A stretch of DNA of 64,000 nucleotides from assembly GCF_004137795.1 (NCBI RefSeq), contig NZ_NWTM01000005.1, positions 1-64,000 on the forward strand, read 5' to 3'. Made by a program: the position numbers and the translations under genes. Source of the DNA: Pectobacterium zantedeschiae (lineage in GTDB: Bacteria > Pseudomonadota > Gammaproteobacteria > Enterobacterales > Enterobacteriaceae). Shown here piece by piece: positions 1 through 15,885 of this stretch. The notes beneath the pieces are model-generated. The model was given only the letters and a program-made list of their open reading frames with translations. It ran no database searches and was not told the origin of the DNA. Within the stretch, counting starts at the first letter, position 1; the number at the start of each line of letters is the position of its first letter.

Positions 1-1
1 G

Positions 2-541
2 TTATGCCGGATTTTTCACCGCTAATTGAGCAAAATCCTGTGCGAAACGGGCAACCTGCTGCCAGTCCGTATATTCAACTTCTTTAGTGCTATCCGTTTC
101 ACCGCCCGTCATACGCATAATTAGTTGAATCATTACCCGATCGAACCAACGATAGCGCGGATAACGCAGAGCTCCCGCAAACACACAACACAGATCTGGC
201 TGCCAAGGGGAACTCAGCAGGAATTTACGCGTGTAGGCATTGGTTTGTATCGTGCGCTTTTCTGGTTTACGTGCAGTAAGGTTTACTGAGAAGAATGCGC
301 TAGGTCGTTGTTGCAGAGAAGCCAGATGCTTATGGATAAATTGATTTACCGCTGGATGAAAACGTCCGTACCGAATCGACGCCCCAATCAGAACCTGATC
401 GTATTGACCCAGATCGATATCATTTGCATTGAGTACGTTGACAACATCACACTCCAGGATCCCTTTCAGCGTATTCGCAATATAGGAGGCAATCGCTCTT
501 GTTTGCCCATCCCGACTCGAAAACACGATCAAAGCTTTCAT
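2..541 (-). CDS. hemG: Menaquinone-dependent protoporphyrinogen IX dehydrogenase
   Basis: This is a flavodoxin-like enzyme that oxidises protoporphyrinogen IX to protoporphyrin IX in haem synthesis and passes electrons to membrane quinones. The 179-residue protein is close to the 181 residues of E. coli HemG. Its N-terminus has a short beta strand followed by the FMN phosphate loop [10 protein letters not shown] (residues 8-17). A basic, hydrophobic C-terminal half fits a peripheral inner-membrane protein. The stop codon lies at the very window edge, so the gene is complete. It follows trkH by about 20 bases on the same strand, the E. coli trkH-hemG order. In E. coli an rrn operon comes next, which would be outside this window. 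Confidence 0.93.
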   Translation of the reverse strand: MKALIVFSSRDGQTRAIASYIANTLKGILECDVVNVLNANDIDLGQYDQVLIGASIRYGRFHPAVNQFIHKHLASLQQRPSAFFSVNLTARKPEKRTIQTNAYTRKFLLSSPWQPDLCCVFAGALRYPRYRWFDRVMIQLIMRMTGGETDSTKEVEYTDWQQVARFAQDFAQLAVKNPA

Positions 542-562
542 TATTCTTTATCCTTATGGGTA

Positions 563-2014
563 CTATTCCCGCCAGAAGGTTGGCGTAAATAGCACTAAAA
601 GCGTGAAGACTTCTAAACGACCAAACAGCATTGTCAGTATCAGAATCCATTTCGCCGTATCATTCATCGACGTAAAATTCTCAGCGACGACGCCCAATCC
701 CGGCCCCAGATTATTTAATGTGGCAGCGACCGCAGCAAACGCGGAGAAATCATCAACACCTGTCGCAATGACGGCCAGCATGCTGACAATAAAAACCAGC
801 GCATACGCGGAAAAAAATCCCCATACCGCTTCAAGAATGCGCTCCGGCAACGCTCGGTGACCCAATTTAATGGTGTAAACCGCATTCGGATGTACTAAAC
901 GCTTAAGCTCACGCGATCCTTGTAGAAACAGTAGCAGGATACGAATCACTTTCAGACCACCGCCGGTTGACCCCGCGCACCCGCCAATAAACGCAGAACA
1001 CAGAAGCAAAACCGGCAAAAACAGTGGCCACGATGCAATGCTATCCGTCGTAAACCCTGCCGTTGTCGCCATGGAGACAACCTGGAAAAATGCCTGGTTG
1101 ATCGTCTGCATTCCGCTGCTATAGACGTGGTGGAACCACAGGACAATCGTACATACGGCCACCAGCGACAGTTGAACAAAAATGAACATACGGAATTCCG
1201 GGTCACGCCAGTATACCTTTAGGCTGCGGCCGCTCAGCAGAGCAAAGTGCAAGCCAAAGTTACAGCCGGAAATCAGCAGGAATATCGCGATAATGGTGTT
1301 AATCGTTGGACTATTGAAGTAACCGATACTGGCATCGTGGGTAGAGAATCCTCCGACCGACACAGTAGAGAAGCTGTGCCCAATCGCGTCAAATACCGGC
1401 ATGCCAGCCAGCCATAACGAGACGGCACAGGCAATGGTGAGTAAGAGATAAATCAGCCACAGCGTTTTCGCCGTATCGGCAATACGCGGACGCATTTTGT
1501 TTTCCTTCAATGGCCCAGGCATCTCCGCACGATACAGCTGCATCCCACCGACCCCAAGAATCGGCAGGATGGCAACGGCGAGTACGATGATCCCCATCCC
1601 ACCAAACCATTGCAGCATTTGTCGGTAAAACAAGATGGCTTTAGGCAATGAATCTAGCCCGACCAGCGTGGTCGCCCCCGTTGTCGTTAACCCAGAGAAC
1701 GATTCGAAAAAAGCATCCGTTAAACCCAAATTAGGGTGTTCAGCAAACAGGAAAGGTAGAGCTCCGACGCTTCCCAGTACCGTCCAGAAGAGGACAACGA
1801 TTAGGAACCCTTCTCGAGATTTCAGTTCATGCTTCTGTTTACGGTTTGGTAGCCACAGCATGATGCCAATGGCCAACGCGACAATAAATGTCTGCGTAAA
1901 CGCTCGGCCTGCGCCATCGCGGTAAATTAACGCCACCAGTCCAGGAATAACCATCGTCCCGGAAAAAAGGATAACCAACTGGCCGACAATACGAGTTATG
2001 GCGCGCAAGTGCAT
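563..2014 (-). CDS. trkH: Trk system potassium uptake channel subunit TrkH
   Basis: TrkH is the membrane-spanning channel of the Trk low-affinity, high-rate K+ uptake system and works with cytoplasmic TrkA. The 483-residue protein equals the family length. It is hydrophobic throughout and contains the repeated selectivity-filter loops of the Trk/Ktr superfamily, for example SGLTTTGATT, VSVGGFSTHD, ATTAGFTTD and ATLNNLGPGLG. These mark the four M1-P-M2 repeats. It lies between yigZ and hemG in a minus-strand run pepQ-yigZ-trkH-hemG, as in E. coli. Confidence 0.95.
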   Translation of the reverse strand: MHLRAITRIVGQLVILFSGTMVIPGLVALIYRDGAGRAFTQTFIVALAIGIMLWLPNRKQKHELKSREGFLIVVLFWTVLGSVGALPFLFAEHPNLGLTDAFFESFSGLTTTGATTLVGLDSLPKAILFYRQMLQWFGGMGIIVLAVAILPILGVGGMQLYRAEMPGPLKENKMRPRIADTAKTLWLIYLLLTIACAVSLWLAGMPVFDAIGHSFSTVSVGGFSTHDASIGYFNSPTINTIIAIFLLISGCNFGLHFALLSGRSLKVYWRDPEFRMFIFVQLSLVAVCTIVLWFHHVYSSGMQTINQAFFQVVSMATTAGFTTDSIASWPLFLPVLLLCSAFIGGCAGSTGGGLKVIRILLLFLQGSRELKRLVHPNAVYTIKLGHRALPERILEAVWGFFSAYALVFIVSMLAVIATGVDDFSAFAAVAATLNNLGPGLGVVAENFTSMNDTAKWILILTMLFGRLEVFTLLVLFTPTFWRE

Positions 2015-2057
2015 CGCAGGGAATTCCTTAATGATTCATAAAAAAGCGCTGGAATTA

Positions 2058-2669
2058 TTATGGAATCGGCAATAAATGCAACGCACCGCGACTTAAATCA
2101 CGCAATTTCGTTGCCGCTTCCTCGGTTCTCCTGACAGGGATAGAGAACCGCAATACGACTTCCACGCCATACTCGCTATGCAGCACTTTTCCGCCAAGCT
2201 GAAAGATCAGCGATTCCACCTGGGGCAACAGCGCATAGCCACATTGTAAGCCATACTCTTTTTGCAAGACTTTCTCTTGCCGCGATATCAGCTTCAGCGC
2301 TTGCTGGACACCACCGCCATAAGCTTTCACTAACCCGCCAGTGCCTAGCGGAATTCCGCCATAGTAACGCACCACTACAGCAGTAATCTCACCGATACCG
2401 CTTCCCATCAACTGTGACAGCATCGGTTTACCCGCCGTGCCGGATGGCTCGCCATCATCGGAAAAGCCAAGCTGCTGGGAATCGTCAGGCGCCCCCGCAA
2501 CAAACGCCCAGCAGTGATGCCCCGCCGAGGTATGTTCTTCCCTGACGTGCTGGATAAACGCTTTTGCCGCTTCGATTCCCGGCGTTGCCGCCAGGATCGT
2601 AGTAAAGCGACTTTTCTTGATTTCCTCACTGAAGCTCACGGACGCAGTAGGAATGGGATACGCTTGCAT
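2058..2669 (-). CDS. yigZ: IMPACT/YigZ family protein
   Basis: The protein is 203 residues with an N-terminal IMPACT (UPF0029) domain, recognisable by the block from KKSRF through HHCWAF and the glycine-rich GFSDDGEPSGTAG (about residues 70-82), and a C-terminal DUF1949-like half. The family is linked to Gcn2 regulation in eukaryotes, but the bacterial role is not settled, so no function is assigned. Its start ATG directly adjoins the pepQ stop, with one base shared, which implies translational coupling. Confidence 0.9.
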   Translation of the reverse strand: MQAYPIPTASVSFSEEIKKSRFTTILAATPGIEAAKAFIQHVREEHTSAGHHCWAFVAGAPDDSQQLGFSDDGEPSGTAGKPMLSQLMGSGIGEITAVVVRYYGGIPLGTGGLVKAYGGGVQQALKLISRQEKVLQKEYGLQCGYALLPQVESLIFQLGGKVLHSEYGVEVVLRFSIPVRRTEEAATKLRDLSRGALHLLPIP

Positions 2670-4000
2670 CAGGCCAGATTCAGGTCGCGCGTCATGTTTT
2701 CCACACGCCCTTCATGAATGACAATATTATCCTCGATACGAATCCCACCAAACGGTTTCAGCGCATCGATTTTTTGCCAGTCAACGTGTTGACTAAATTC
2801 ACCCTCGCGCCACGGAGCAAGCAGGGATTCAATGAAATAGATGCCCGGTTCGATCGTCATGACCATGCCAGGTTCAAGTACTCGAGTACAACGCAGATAA
2901 GGATGCTGCGTCGGAGCCGCCAGATGTGTACCGCGATCGTCTTGCATAAACCCGGCAACATCATGCACCTGCAAGCCCAGCGGGTGACCAAGACCGTGCG
3001 GCAGGAAAAGCGACGTAAGCCCCTGCTCCACCATGGCTTCTTCGCTGATGTTTCGCACCAACTGATGTGATTTCAGCAGCTTCGCAATCCGCTGATGCAT
3101 CTGAATGTGGTAATCGGTATAGCGCACTCCCGCCTGAATGGTATCAATCAGCGCGAGCATTTCCTGGTTGAGATCTTTAATCAGTTGAGCAAAAACCCCA
3201 TCGCTCTGTGCGAAATAGGTTCGCGTGAGGTCAGCGGCATATCCGTTATATTCAGCACCCGCATCAATCAGAAAGCTGCGGACATCGGAAGGCACCTGAT
3301 GATCCAACTGGGTATAGTGCAATACCGCCGCATGTTCATTTATCGCGATAATATTACCGTAAGGCACATCGATATCCCGATGGCCGGTGGCTGTCAGATA
3401 CGCCAGATTAATATCGAACTCGCTCATGCCAGAAAGAAACGCTTCATGCGCTGCACGATGGCCGATAACCGCCGTCTTCTGTGCTTCACGCATGCAGGCC
3501 AACTCGTAGTCTGTTTTGTAAGCGCGATGATAGTGCAGATAATCCAACACGCCCTGAGGGTTGATATTGTCCGCCCGAATTCCCAAATCCTGCGCACGTT
3601 GTGGTGCATAACCGATATAGGCAACACGCTCACGCTGCGATGGAAGCAGTTGCCCGATATCATCAGCATTCCGGAGCACAGTAATATCAATCTCTTCGGT
3701 CCAGAAGCTCTCGGGAACCGGAGCAACGTTATGCCAGTAATCAACTGGCGAGTAGAACCACAGCTTCGGCGGATTAACGCCGTCAATCCATAGCCAACAG
3801 TTCGGCACCTGTGTGACCGGCACCCACGCTTTAAACTGCGGATTAACTTTAAAAGGATAGTCGTGATCGTCCAGAAAAACGGTCAACAGCTCACCAGAGT
3901 GAATCAGTAATGCGTCAAGCTGATGGCGCGCTAAAACCGCCTGGGCACGCGTTTGCAGCGTCGCCAGATGGTGATGATATAAAGAAGCCAGCTTTTCCAT
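2669..4000 (-). CDS. pepQ: Xaa-Pro dipeptidase
   Basis: PepQ is a cytoplasmic metallopeptidase that splits dipeptides with C-terminal proline. The 443-residue product matches the E. coli length. The pita-bread fold metal ligands are visible in order: Asp in [12 protein letters not shown], Asp in AADLTRTY, His in GLGHPLG, Glu in TIEPGIYF and Glu in GGIRIEDN. The start follows a GGATACTC leader and lies divergent from fadB, as in E. coli. The last base of pepQ overlaps the first base of yigZ. Confidence 0.95.
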   Translation of the reverse strand: MEKLASLYHHHLATLQTRAQAVLARHQLDALLIHSGELLTVFLDDHDYPFKVNPQFKAWVPVTQVPNCWLWIDGVNPPKLWFYSPVDYWHNVAPVPESFWTEEIDITVLRNADDIGQLLPSQRERVAYIGYAPQRAQDLGIRADNINPQGVLDYLHYHRAYKTDYELACMREAQKTAVIGHRAAHEAFLSGMSEFDINLAYLTATGHRDIDVPYGNIIAINEHAAVLHYTQLDHQVPSDVRSFLIDAGAEYNGYAADLTRTYFAQSDGVFAQLIKDLNQEMLALIDTIQAGVRYTDYHIQMHQRIAKLLKSHQLVRNISEEAMVEQGLTSLFLPHGLGHPLGLQVHDVAGFMQDDRGTHLAAPTQHPYLRCTRVLEPGMVMTIEPGIYFIESLLAPWREGEFSQHVDWQKIDALKPFGGIRIEDNIVIHEGRVENMTRDLNLA

Positions 4001-4142
4001 GAGTATCCTTGTACGTCACGACATGATCCCTCCATTTTAACACAGGCATCACACAAGGGCAGCGTCCAGTGCTTTGTGATCGATTCGGCAAAAAATTAAT
4101 CTCTCGTTTGCAAAAAATTAACATTATAACCACAATTCGATT

Positions 4143-4159
4143 ATCTGGTCATACCAGAT
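4143..4159. promoter_or_regulatory. FadR operator upstream of fadBA
   Basis: The 17-bp stretch ATCTGGTCATACCAGAT is a perfect palindrome, with 7-bp arms around CAT, and matches the FadR operator core TGGTNNNACCA. It ends 26 bases before the fadB start, so FadR should repress fadBA until long-chain acyl-CoA releases it. The match is seen directly; the regulation is inferred from E. coli. Confidence 0.88.
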
Positions 4160-4185
4160 CACTCACACAAACAGCGGAGATAAAC

Positions 4186-7550
<3,365 letters not shown>

Positions 7551-7590
7551 ACATAACCAGGCTCTGCAAGCAGTATGAGTAGAAACACAA

Positions 7591-7613
7591 AATCCCACGA
7601 CCGTGGGATTTTT
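7591..7613 (+). terminator. Intrinsic terminator of fadBA
   Basis: An 8-bp perfect stem AATCCCAC/GTGGGATT with a GACC tetraloop is followed by a T run. It lies 40 bases after the fadA stop and before the convergent fre gene. The stem is flanked by A on the left, so it may also act on the minus strand. Confidence 0.85.
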
Positions 7614-7653
7614 ACTGTTTATTTCTTATAATTTCTTACTGACGACGACTGTA

Positions 7654-8355
7654 TCAAATAAACGAAAACGCGTCGCTGAACATATGGGCTGTCAACGCAC
7701 CGCGCTCGTTACAAAAACGTTCACGTGCAATTTTCGCCATTTCAAAGCGTCCGGCAATGTAAATATCCTGCTCTGCCAGTGAGCCATAATCTTGCAATAC
7801 TGCGCTCAGAACGGTACCTGTTCTGCCATCCCATCCTTCTTCTGGCTGTTCGACGACGGGCACCACTCGCAGATTCGCGTGCTTGGCAGCAAAACCTTCA
7901 AGCTCGGTTAAATCATACAGATGCTGGGATTCACGCCCGCCCCAGTAAATGGAGATGTCACGATCGGGTTGCTGAGCCAGCGCGGTCAACAGAATAGAAC
8001 GCACGTACGAAAATCCGGTTCCACCCGCAATCAATACCAGTGGACGCGTACTCTCTTCCCGTAACCAAGCTTCGCCATGCGGGATATCGACCGTCAGGGC
8101 TTTTTCTTTGTGAATACGTTCCATCACCGCCATCGCGTAAAGATTCAGTTCGGACGCCCCAATATGCAACTCGATAAAGTTTTTATCCATCGGGGTCGAT
8201 GCCAGTGAGAAAGGACGTTTATCCCGATCGCCCATCACCACCATCAAATACTGGCCAGCCCGAAAGGAAAAAGGCGCTTCAGGTAATAAACGAACGCGAT
8301 AGACCGTATCGGTTATGGCTTCGACCGAAGTCACTTTACAGCTCAATGTTGTCAT
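7654..8355 (-). CDS. fre: NAD(P)H-flavin reductase
   Basis: Fre reduces free FMN, FAD and riboflavin with NAD(P)H and supplies reduced flavin to other enzymes. The 233-residue protein has the ferredoxin-NADP reductase fold. The flavin-binding motif is RPFSLAS (about residues 48-54) and the pyridine nucleotide loop is [13 protein letters not shown] (about 110-122). It lies directly downstream of ubiD on the same strand, as in E. coli. Fre is too small to hold a ferredoxin domain, as expected for the family. Confidence 0.95.
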   Translation of the reverse strand: MTTLSCKVTSVEAITDTVYRVRLLPEAPFSFRAGQYLMVVMGDRDKRPFSLASTPMDKNFIELHIGASELNLYAMAVMERIHKEKALTVDIPHGEAWLREESTRPLVLIAGGTGFSYVRSILLTALAQQPDRDISIYWGGRESQHLYDLTELEGFAAKHANLRVVPVVEQPEEGWDGRTGTVLSAVLQDYGSLAEQDIYIAGRFEMAKIARERFCNERGALTAHMFSDAFSFI

Positions 8356-8407
8356 GCATTCCCTCTATAGGGTCATAAAAGCAAAACTGAGAACAGAGCG
8401 GCAGCCG

Positions 8408-9904
8408 TTAACGCCGGGGCTCTCTGTCACTAAAAATGGCCAATTCGTCCCATATCTCATCAATGCGGGCACAAACCTGCGGATCTTTCTTGATGGGGTG
8501 TCCCCACTCACGCTGCGTTTCACCAGGCCATTTATTGGTGGCGTCCAGACCCATTTTGGAGCCCAGGCCAGAAACCGGCGAGGCGAAATCAAGATAGTCT
8601 ATCGGTGTATTTTCTACTAATACCGTATCGCGTGCCGGATCCATGCGCGTAGTGATCGCCCATATCACGTCTTTCCAGTCGCGCGCGTTAACGTCATCAT
8701 CGCAGACAATAACAAATTTCGTATACATGAACTGGCGTAAAAAAGACCAGACGCCCATCATGACGCGTTTAGCATGACCCGCGTACTGTTTCTTCATGGT
8801 AACGACCGCCAGACGGTAAGAGCAACCCTCTGGTGGCAAATAAAAATCGACAATCTCAGGAAACTGCTTTTGCAGGATCGGTACGAAAACTTCGTTCAAC
8901 GCCACGCCCAGCACCGCGGGCTCATCCGGCGGCCGCCCCGTGTAAGTCGAGTGATAAATGGCATTCTGACGTTGAGTAATATGCGTGACGGTAAATACCG
9001 GGAAGTGATCGACTTCATTGTAATAGCCAGTATGGTCGCCATAAGGTCCTTCAGCCGCCATTTCTCCTGGTTCAATGTAGCCTTCAAGAACAATTTCCGC
9101 ACTGGCGGGGACTTCCAAATCGTTCGACAAACACTTCACCACTTCAGTCTTATGCCCACGCAGTAAACCCGCAAAAGCATATTCCGACAGCGTGTCAGGC
9201 ACGGGCGTCACCGCACCGAGAATCGTCGCAGGGTCAGCACCGAGCGCAACAGCCACTGGAAAACGCTGCCCCGGATTTTCCTGACACCACTCCTGAAAAT
9301 CCAGTGCGCCGCCGCGATGAGATAGCCAGCGCATGATCAGTTTGTTTTTGCCTAGCACCTGCTGACGATAGATCCCCAGATTCTGCCGCTCTTTGTGTGG
9401 CCCCCGCGTCACGGTAAGCCCCCAGGTAATGAGCGGCGCGGCATCTTCTGGCCAGCACTGCATCACTGGAATCCGACGCAGATCAACATCATCACCTTGC
9501 CAAACCTGTTCCTGACACGGTGCCGAAGACAGCCGTTTCGTCGGCATATTCAGTACCTGACGGAACTTCGGCATTTTATCTACCAGATCGCGGAACCCTT
9601 TAGGTGGCTCTGGCTCTTTCAAAAATGCCAGCAGTTTGCCCACGTCTCGCAATGCACTGACTTCTTCCTGCCCCATTCCCAATGCAACACGTTTCGGCGT
9701 GCCAAATAAATTGCACAGCACCGGCATGTCATAGCCTTTGGGGTTTTCAAACAGGAGGGCTGGACCTTCCGCACGCAGCGTTCGGTCGGCAATTTCCGTC
9801 ATTTCAAGGTAGGGATCGATGGGCTGAGTAATGCGTTTCAACTCCCCTCTCTCTTCCAGCAGCGAAAGGAATTCGCGTAAGTCACGGTATTTCATGCTAT
9901 TCAT
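8408..9904 (-). CDS. ubiD: 3-octaprenyl-4-hydroxybenzoate decarboxylase
   Basis: UbiD decarboxylates 3-octaprenyl-4-hydroxybenzoate in ubiquinone synthesis and needs the prenylated FMN made by UbiX. The start at MNSMKYRDL gives 498 residues and aligns with E. coli UbiD (497, MDAMKYNDL); the frame stays open for 15 more codons but those do not align. Conserved family blocks include [15 protein letters not shown], the [11 protein letters not shown] loop and the [21 protein letters not shown] region. fre follows on the same strand. Confidence 0.95.
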   Translation of the reverse strand: MNSMKYRDLREFLSLLEERGELKRITQPIDPYLEMTEIADRTLRAEGPALLFENPKGYDMPVLCNLFGTPKRVALGMGQEEVSALRDVGKLLAFLKEPEPPKGFRDLVDKMPKFRQVLNMPTKRLSSAPCQEQVWQGDDVDLRRIPVMQCWPEDAAPLITWGLTVTRGPHKERQNLGIYRQQVLGKNKLIMRWLSHRGGALDFQEWCQENPGQRFPVAVALGADPATILGAVTPVPDTLSEYAFAGLLRGHKTEVVKCLSNDLEVPASAEIVLEGYIEPGEMAAEGPYGDHTGYYNEVDHFPVFTVTHITQRQNAIYHSTYTGRPPDEPAVLGVALNEVFVPILQKQFPEIVDFYLPPEGCSYRLAVVTMKKQYAGHAKRVMMGVWSFLRQFMYTKFVIVCDDDVNARDWKDVIWAITTRMDPARDTVLVENTPIDYLDFASPVSGLGSKMGLDATNKWPGETQREWGHPIKKDPQVCARIDEIWDELAIFSDREPRR

Positions 9905-10104
9905 CGGGGGCAGTCTATCGTTGTGGCTATTATAAAGTCTCTTCGCCAACCTGTCGCTTCCCGCAGCGCCTATTTATGGCAAGAATCTAATCACCATCAA
10001 GAATCCAACAGCCAGAACGTGGTAACAAAAATATCTGCCGAAAATTTTTTATCTGTGCTCGCTTTTGTTATGCTTGATCGTCGGAATCATAAGTCTGCGA
10101 AATT

Positions 10105-10593
10105 ATGGAAGCTTGGTACTTACTGTATTGTAAACGCGGTCAACTGCTGCGAGCGAAAGAGCACCTGGAACGTCAGGAGGTTACCTGCGTGAGCCCGATG
10201 ATCACGCTGGATAAAATCGTTCGTGGTAAACGAACTGAAGTGTGTGAACCACTATTCCCAAACTACCTGTTTGTGGAGTTCGATCCCGAGCGCATCCACA
10301 CGACCACCATCAGTGCAACGCGCGGAGTGAGTAACTTTGTGCGATTTGGTGCACTGCCAGCGACTATTCCGCAACAGGTTATCGATGAGTTGTCACTTCG
10401 TCCCATGCAGGTAATCCTTGATCCACTGACGCCACAGCCTGGCGATAGCGTGGTCATTACTGACGGTATTTTCTCTGGCCTTCAGGCTATCTACACCGAA
10501 CCTGACGGCGAAGCCCGCTCGATGTTATTGCTAAATATGTTGAACAAACAGGTCAGGCAGAGTATCGATAATCGCGAGTTTCGCAAAACCTAG
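10105..10593 (+). CDS. rfaH: Transcription antitermination protein RfaH
   Basis: RfaH is a NusG paralogue that binds RNA polymerase paused at ops sites and keeps it elongating through long envelope operons. The 162 residues equal E. coli RfaH. The N-terminal NGN domain runs to about residue 100 ([26 protein letters not shown]) and the C-terminal KOW-type domain shows the FSGLQAIY block. A matching ops/JUMPstart site is present at 59090-59127 in front of waaQ. rfaH is transcribed divergently from ubiD and converges on hemB. Confidence 0.96.
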   Translation: MEAWYLLYCKRGQLLRAKEHLERQEVTCVSPMITLDKIVRGKRTEVCEPLFPNYLFVEFDPERIHTTTISATRGVSNFVRFGALPATIPQQVIDELSLRPMQVILDPLTPQPGDSVVITDGIFSGLQAIYTEPDGEARSMLLLNMLNKQVRQSIDNREFRKT

Positions 10594-10611
10594 CCTGCTT
10601 CTTTGCGCTAC

Positions 10612-10634
10612 CCGGCGCGTTTACACCGCGCCGG
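10612..10634. terminator. GC-rich hairpin between convergent rfaH and hemB
   Basis: Perfect 8-bp arms CCGGCGCG/CGCGCCGG enclose a 7-base loop. The hairpin sits in the 53-base gap between the rfaH and hemB stops, where a shared terminator would be expected. Neither side has a T run, so intrinsic termination is uncertain. Confidence 0.5.
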
Positions 10635-10646
10635 ATGAGAACAGAC

Positions 10647-12469
<1,823 letters not shown>

Positions 12470-12483
12470 GACTCTCACTCTGG

Positions 12484-12517
12484 CAAATAAAAAAATAAGA
12501 CCTCTCAAAGAGAGGCC
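12484..12517 (-). terminator. Intrinsic terminator between tatC and tatD
   Basis: On the minus strand a 6-8 bp stem (CCTCTC/GAGAGG, loop TTT) is followed by a stretch of T residues interrupted once by A. It lies between the tatC stop and the tatD start, so tatABC is likely a separate unit from tatD-hemB. Confidence 0.8.
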
Positions 12518-12548
12518 ATTTTACCGTCCTGCCGCAGGAAACCGTTAG

Positions 12549-13301
12549 TTACTGCGATGGCTCTTCCGTTTCAGTCCGTCGGCCTTTGCCAACATAAAAC
12601 CGCGCGAAGAACACACCAATTTCAAACAGCAGATACATAGGAATCGCCAGTAGCGTCTGTGAGAAAACGTCCGGCGGCGTCAGCAACATCCCGACAACGA
12701 ATGCGCCCACCAAAATATAAGGCCGCTTTTTCTTCAGGTCTTCTGGCGTCACCACACCACTCCAGCAGAGCAGCACAATGGCAACAGGCACCTCAAACGA
12801 TACGCCAAACGCCATGAATAGCGCCATAACAAAATCGAGGTAGTTATTGATGTCGGTCGCAATCAACACGCCAACGGGCGCGGTTTTCGCGAAAAAACCA
12901 AACGCCAGCGGAAACACGACAAAGTACGCAAACGCCATGCCCGAATAAAACAGCAAGCTGCTGGATACCAGCAACGGCATCATTAAGCGACGTTCGTGTT
13001 TATACAGAGCTGGAGCCACAAATGCCCATACCTGATAGAGCACCAGCGGTGCGGCGACAAACACTGAGACAATCATCGTCAGTTTTATCGGCGTAAAGAA
13101 AGGCGAGGCGACATCCGTCGCAATCATGCTGGCACCCGCAGGCAATTGCTTGATGAGCGGGGCAGAAACTATTTGGTAAATGTCATTGGCAAAGAACACC
13201 AACACAACAAACACCGCCAGCACACAGATAATACTGTTCAGTAGCCGCTTGCGTAGCTCAATCAGGTGACTAATTAGCGGTTGAGTATCTTCATCGGCCA
13301 T
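12549..13301 (-). CDS. tatC: Twin-arginine translocase subunit TatC
   Basis: TatC is the polytopic receptor of the Tat pathway that recognises twin-arginine signal peptides and exports folded proteins. The 250-residue protein has six predicted membrane spans. It also has the conserved N-terminal [14 protein letters not shown] segment and the [11 protein letters not shown] loop that takes part in signal peptide binding. It is preceded by tatB with a 3-base gap. Confidence 0.96.
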   Translation of the reverse strand: MADEDTQPLISHLIELRKRLLNSIICVLAVFVVLVFFANDIYQIVSAPLIKQLPAGASMIATDVASPFFTPIKLTMIVSVFVAAPLVLYQVWAFVAPALYKHERRLMMPLLVSSSLLFYSGMAFAYFVVFPLAFGFFAKTAPVGVLIATDINNYLDFVMALFMAFGVSFEVPVAIVLLCWSGVVTPEDLKKKRPYILVGAFVVGMLLTPPDVFSQTLLAIPMYLLFEIGVFFARFYVGKGRRTETEEPSQ

Positions 13302-13304
13302 AAA

Positions 13305-13898
13305 CTAACGACTATCACTCGGTTGACGGGCAGAAACAGTGGAAGACTGTGACTGCTCAGGTTTGACATTATCATTACCGACAGCGCCATCACTTGTGGC
13401 GTTGCGACCATCGCTATGATTCTCAGCAACAGCTGCGCTCTCGGGCTTCTGTTGGCTGTCTGCCGGATGTATTGCGGTTTCCGCTTCAATCACCCCATCG
13501 TAGGCCGCTTCAGGATCGTTTAACGGGGCATTACTCTGCGGTTCCACCGTCGCACTACCATCATCTGGTTTTTTGGGATCATCTAATTTTTGCGAAGACG
13601 ACGTCTCGGTATAGCCACGTTTCATCGCTTCCGCCGCCTCTTTGAGTTCATCCATTGAGGCTTTCAGCTCAGGCGACAGATTCTGCAAACTGGCTTTTTC
13701 GACTTTTTTCAGGCTTTCCTGAAACTCCTGGAGCTTCAACTCCTGGGACAACTCATTCTGAACCGTAGACGCCAATGAACGCAGCGTTCTAATCCAACTT
13801 GCAACCGTTCTAACTGCAACAGGCAAACGCTCCGGCCCAAGGACGATCAGGCCGAGAACCATCACCAGTAACAATTCACCAAAACCGATATCGAACAC
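13305..13898 (-). CDS. tatB: Sec-independent protein translocase subunit TatB
   Basis: TatB forms the substrate receptor complex with TatC. It has a single N-terminal membrane span ([20 protein letters not shown]), an amphipathic helix and a long polar tail rich in Ser, Asp, Glu and Gln. At 197 residues it is longer than E. coli TatB (171), the extra length being in the disordered tail. It lies between tatA and tatC with 3-base gaps on both sides, so the three are cotranscribed. Confidence 0.95.
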   Translation of the reverse strand: MFDIGFGELLLVMVLGLIVLGPERLPVAVRTVASWIRTLRSLASTVQNELSQELKLQEFQESLKKVEKASLQNLSPELKASMDELKEAAEAMKRGYTETSSSQKLDDPKKPDDGSATVEPQSNAPLNDPEAAYDGVIEAETAIHPADSQQKPESAAVAENHSDGRNATSDGAVGNDNVKPEQSQSSTVSARQPSDSR

Positions 13899-13901
13899 AG
13901 A

Positions 13902-14162
13902 TTACACCTGCTCTTTATGCTGGCTCTTTGTATCGCCCTGCTTGGCGTCTGATTGGTTATCAGCGATAGATTTAGTAGAGAAATCAGCATCTGGCTGCGT
14001 TTTGTCTGCATTAGTAGACGGCTGATCGTCACCCATCGCTTTTTTAAAACCTTTGATGGATGCACCCAGATCTGAACCCAGTGTTCTCAGCTTGTTGGTT
14101 CCGAACAGCAAAATGACAATAACTGCGATAATCAACAGGTTCCAGAGACTAATACCACCCAT
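13902..14162 (-). CDS. tatA: Sec-independent protein translocase subunit TatA
   Basis: TatA oligomerises to form the Tat conduit. The 86-residue protein has the short N-terminal span [15 protein letters not shown], the hinge, the amphipathic helix [16 protein letters not shown] and a charged tail. A GGTAA ribosome-site stretch precedes the ATG. It starts the tatABC unit, about 80 bases after ubiB. Confidence 0.95.
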   Translation of the reverse strand: MGGISLWNLLIIAVIVILLFGTNKLRTLGSDLGASIKGFKKAMGDDQPSTNADKTQPDADFSTKSIADNQSDAKQGDTKSQHKEQV

Positions 14163-14244
14163 AACATTTACCTCTTTTCAAAAAGGGGAACGACAGAATT
14201 CTCGTTATTATATCGGGTAATTCTGACGAGCATCATGATCTGCT

Positions 14245-15885
14245 TCAACGAGTTCGACGCCAACCGATAATCCAGGCGACAATTCCTGCTGCCATCAACC
14301 CCGCAGGAACCATATCGGCTTCAACACGGCTGATCAGTAACAACGTACCACTGATTAGCAGCGTTGCGCCAATACCCAAAAGATATCGTGACTGTCCTTG
14401 ACGAGCCTGCTGCGTTCTCAACTCATGTGACAGCTTATCGACGCTTTGTTTTAACATCTTATGCTGACGAAGTCCGTCATAAAATAGCTCAGGGATTTCA
14501 GGCAATTTCTCAGCCCAGAACGGTGCCTTTTCTTTTAGCGCCCGGAAAACCGCAGGTAAACCGACCTGTTGCTTCAACCAGCTCTCAAGAAACGGCTTGG
14601 CGGTTTTCCACAAGTCGAGCTGCGGATAAAGCTGTCGACCAACGCCTTCAATGTACAGCAACGTTTTTTGCAGCAACACCAGTTGAGGCTGCACTTCCAT
14701 ATTGAAGCGACGTGCCGTATTAAACAAATTCAATAATACATGGCCGAATGAAATTTCCGCCAACGGCTTCTCGAAAATGGGCTCGCAGACCGTACGAATA
14801 GCAAACTCAAAATCTGCGACATTGGTGTCAACAGGCACCCAGCCCGAATCCACATGCAGTTCGGCGACTTTGCGATAATCACGGTTAAAGAAGGCAATAA
14901 AATTTTCGGCCAGATAGCGCTTATCTTCTTTATTCAACGAACCGACGATACCGCAATCAATACCGATGTATTGCGGGTCTTCTGGGTGTTCGTAGCTGAT
15001 AAAGATATTGCCGGGGTGCATATCCGCGTGGAAGAAACTGTCGCGAAATACCTGCGTGAAGAAAACCTGAACGCCACGTTCTGCCAGTAGCTTCATATCC
15101 GTGCCATTGGCTTTCAGCGCATCGACATCAGAAACAGGAATACCGTAGATACGTTCCATGACCAACATGCTTTCACTGCAATAATCCGAATAAATTTCCG
15201 GCACATACAGCATCGGGCTGTTCTCAAAATTACGCCGCAGTTGAATGGCGTTTGCCGCTTCTCGCAGCAAATTCAGTTCATCAAGCAACGTTTTCTCGTA
15301 TTCCAGTACCACTTCGCGCGGACGCAGGCGGCGACCATCCGGCAACAGACGGGGTAGCCAGCCAGCCAGCCGTTTCATCAGGCGCATATCCGCCTTGATG
15401 ACAGGCAGAATATCCGGGCGGATAACCTTAATAACAATCTCTTTTCCCGTGCTTTTTAGGCATGCGGTATGAACTTGCGCAATTGAGGCAGAGGCTAGCG
15501 GTTTAATGTCAAAATCGTCAAACCACTCTTCAAGAGGGATTCCGCCCATCGATAGCTCAATTTGCTCACGCGCCAGTTTGCCATCGAACGGCTCAACCTT
15601 ATCCTGCAACATCGCGAGCTGATCGGCGATAGCAGGTGGGAACAGGTCGCGGCGCGTCGACATCATTTGCCCAAACTTAATCCATACAGGTCCCAGTTCC
15701 TGAAGTGCTAAACGCAGGCGTTCCCCTAAAGGCATGTTGCGGTGGCGATTAGGTAACCAGAACAGCATGCGACGACCCACACGCAGTGGAAACGTCAGAC
15801 GCATTTTAGGAATGAGTTCGTCCAGACCGTAGCTCAACAGCACACGCACAATGCTGTAGAGGCGGCGTAATTCACTGGGCGTCAT
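14245..15885 (-). CDS. ubiB: Ubiquinone biosynthesis protein UbiB, atypical kinase-like
   Basis: UbiB belongs to the ABC1/ADCK/UbiB family of protein-kinase-like ATPases and is required for aerobic ubiquinone synthesis. The 546 residues equal E. coli UbiB. Conserved elements are the KxGQ region ([15 protein letters not shown]), the Ala-rich loop [11 protein letters not shown], the catalytic segment [10 protein letters not shown] and IGIDCGIVG. Two C-terminal spans ([18 protein letters not shown] and [17 protein letters not shown]) anchor it in the membrane. The start overlaps the ubiJ stop by four bases. Confidence 0.96.
   Translation of the reverse strand: MTPSELRRLYSIVRVLLSYGLDELIPKMRLTFPLRVGRRMLFWLPNRHRNMPLGERLRLALQELGPVWIKFGQMMSTRRDLFPPAIADQLAMLQDKVEPFDGKLAREQIELSMGGIPLEEWFDDFDIKPLASASIAQVHTACLKSTGKEIVIKVIRPDILPVIKADMRLMKRLAGWLPRLLPDGRRLRPREVVLEYEKTLLDELNLLREAANAIQLRRNFENSPMLYVPEIYSDYCSESMLVMERIYGIPVSDVDALKANGTDMKLLAERGVQVFFTQVFRDSFFHADMHPGNIFISYEHPEDPQYIGIDCGIVGSLNKEDKRYLAENFIAFFNRDYRKVAELHVDSGWVPVDTNVADFEFAIRTVCEPIFEKPLAEISFGHVLLNLFNTARRFNMEVQPQLVLLQKTLLYIEGVGRQLYPQLDLWKTAKPFLESWLKQQVGLPAVFRALKEKAPFWAEKLPEIPELFYDGLRQHKMLKQSVDKLSHELRTQQARQGQSRYLLGIGATLLISGTLLLISRVEADMVPAGLMAAGIVAWIIGWRRTR

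Noticed and set aside
3095-3793. 232-codon plus-strand open frame
   Set aside because: It is wholly antisense to pepQ, has no ribosome site and no family resemblance; pepQ is clearly the real gene.
10105-10593. General NusG instead of RfaH
   Set aside because: Length 162 and near-identity to E. coli RfaH in [33 protein letters not shown] and the C-terminal block favour RfaH; NusG lies in the secE-rplK locus.
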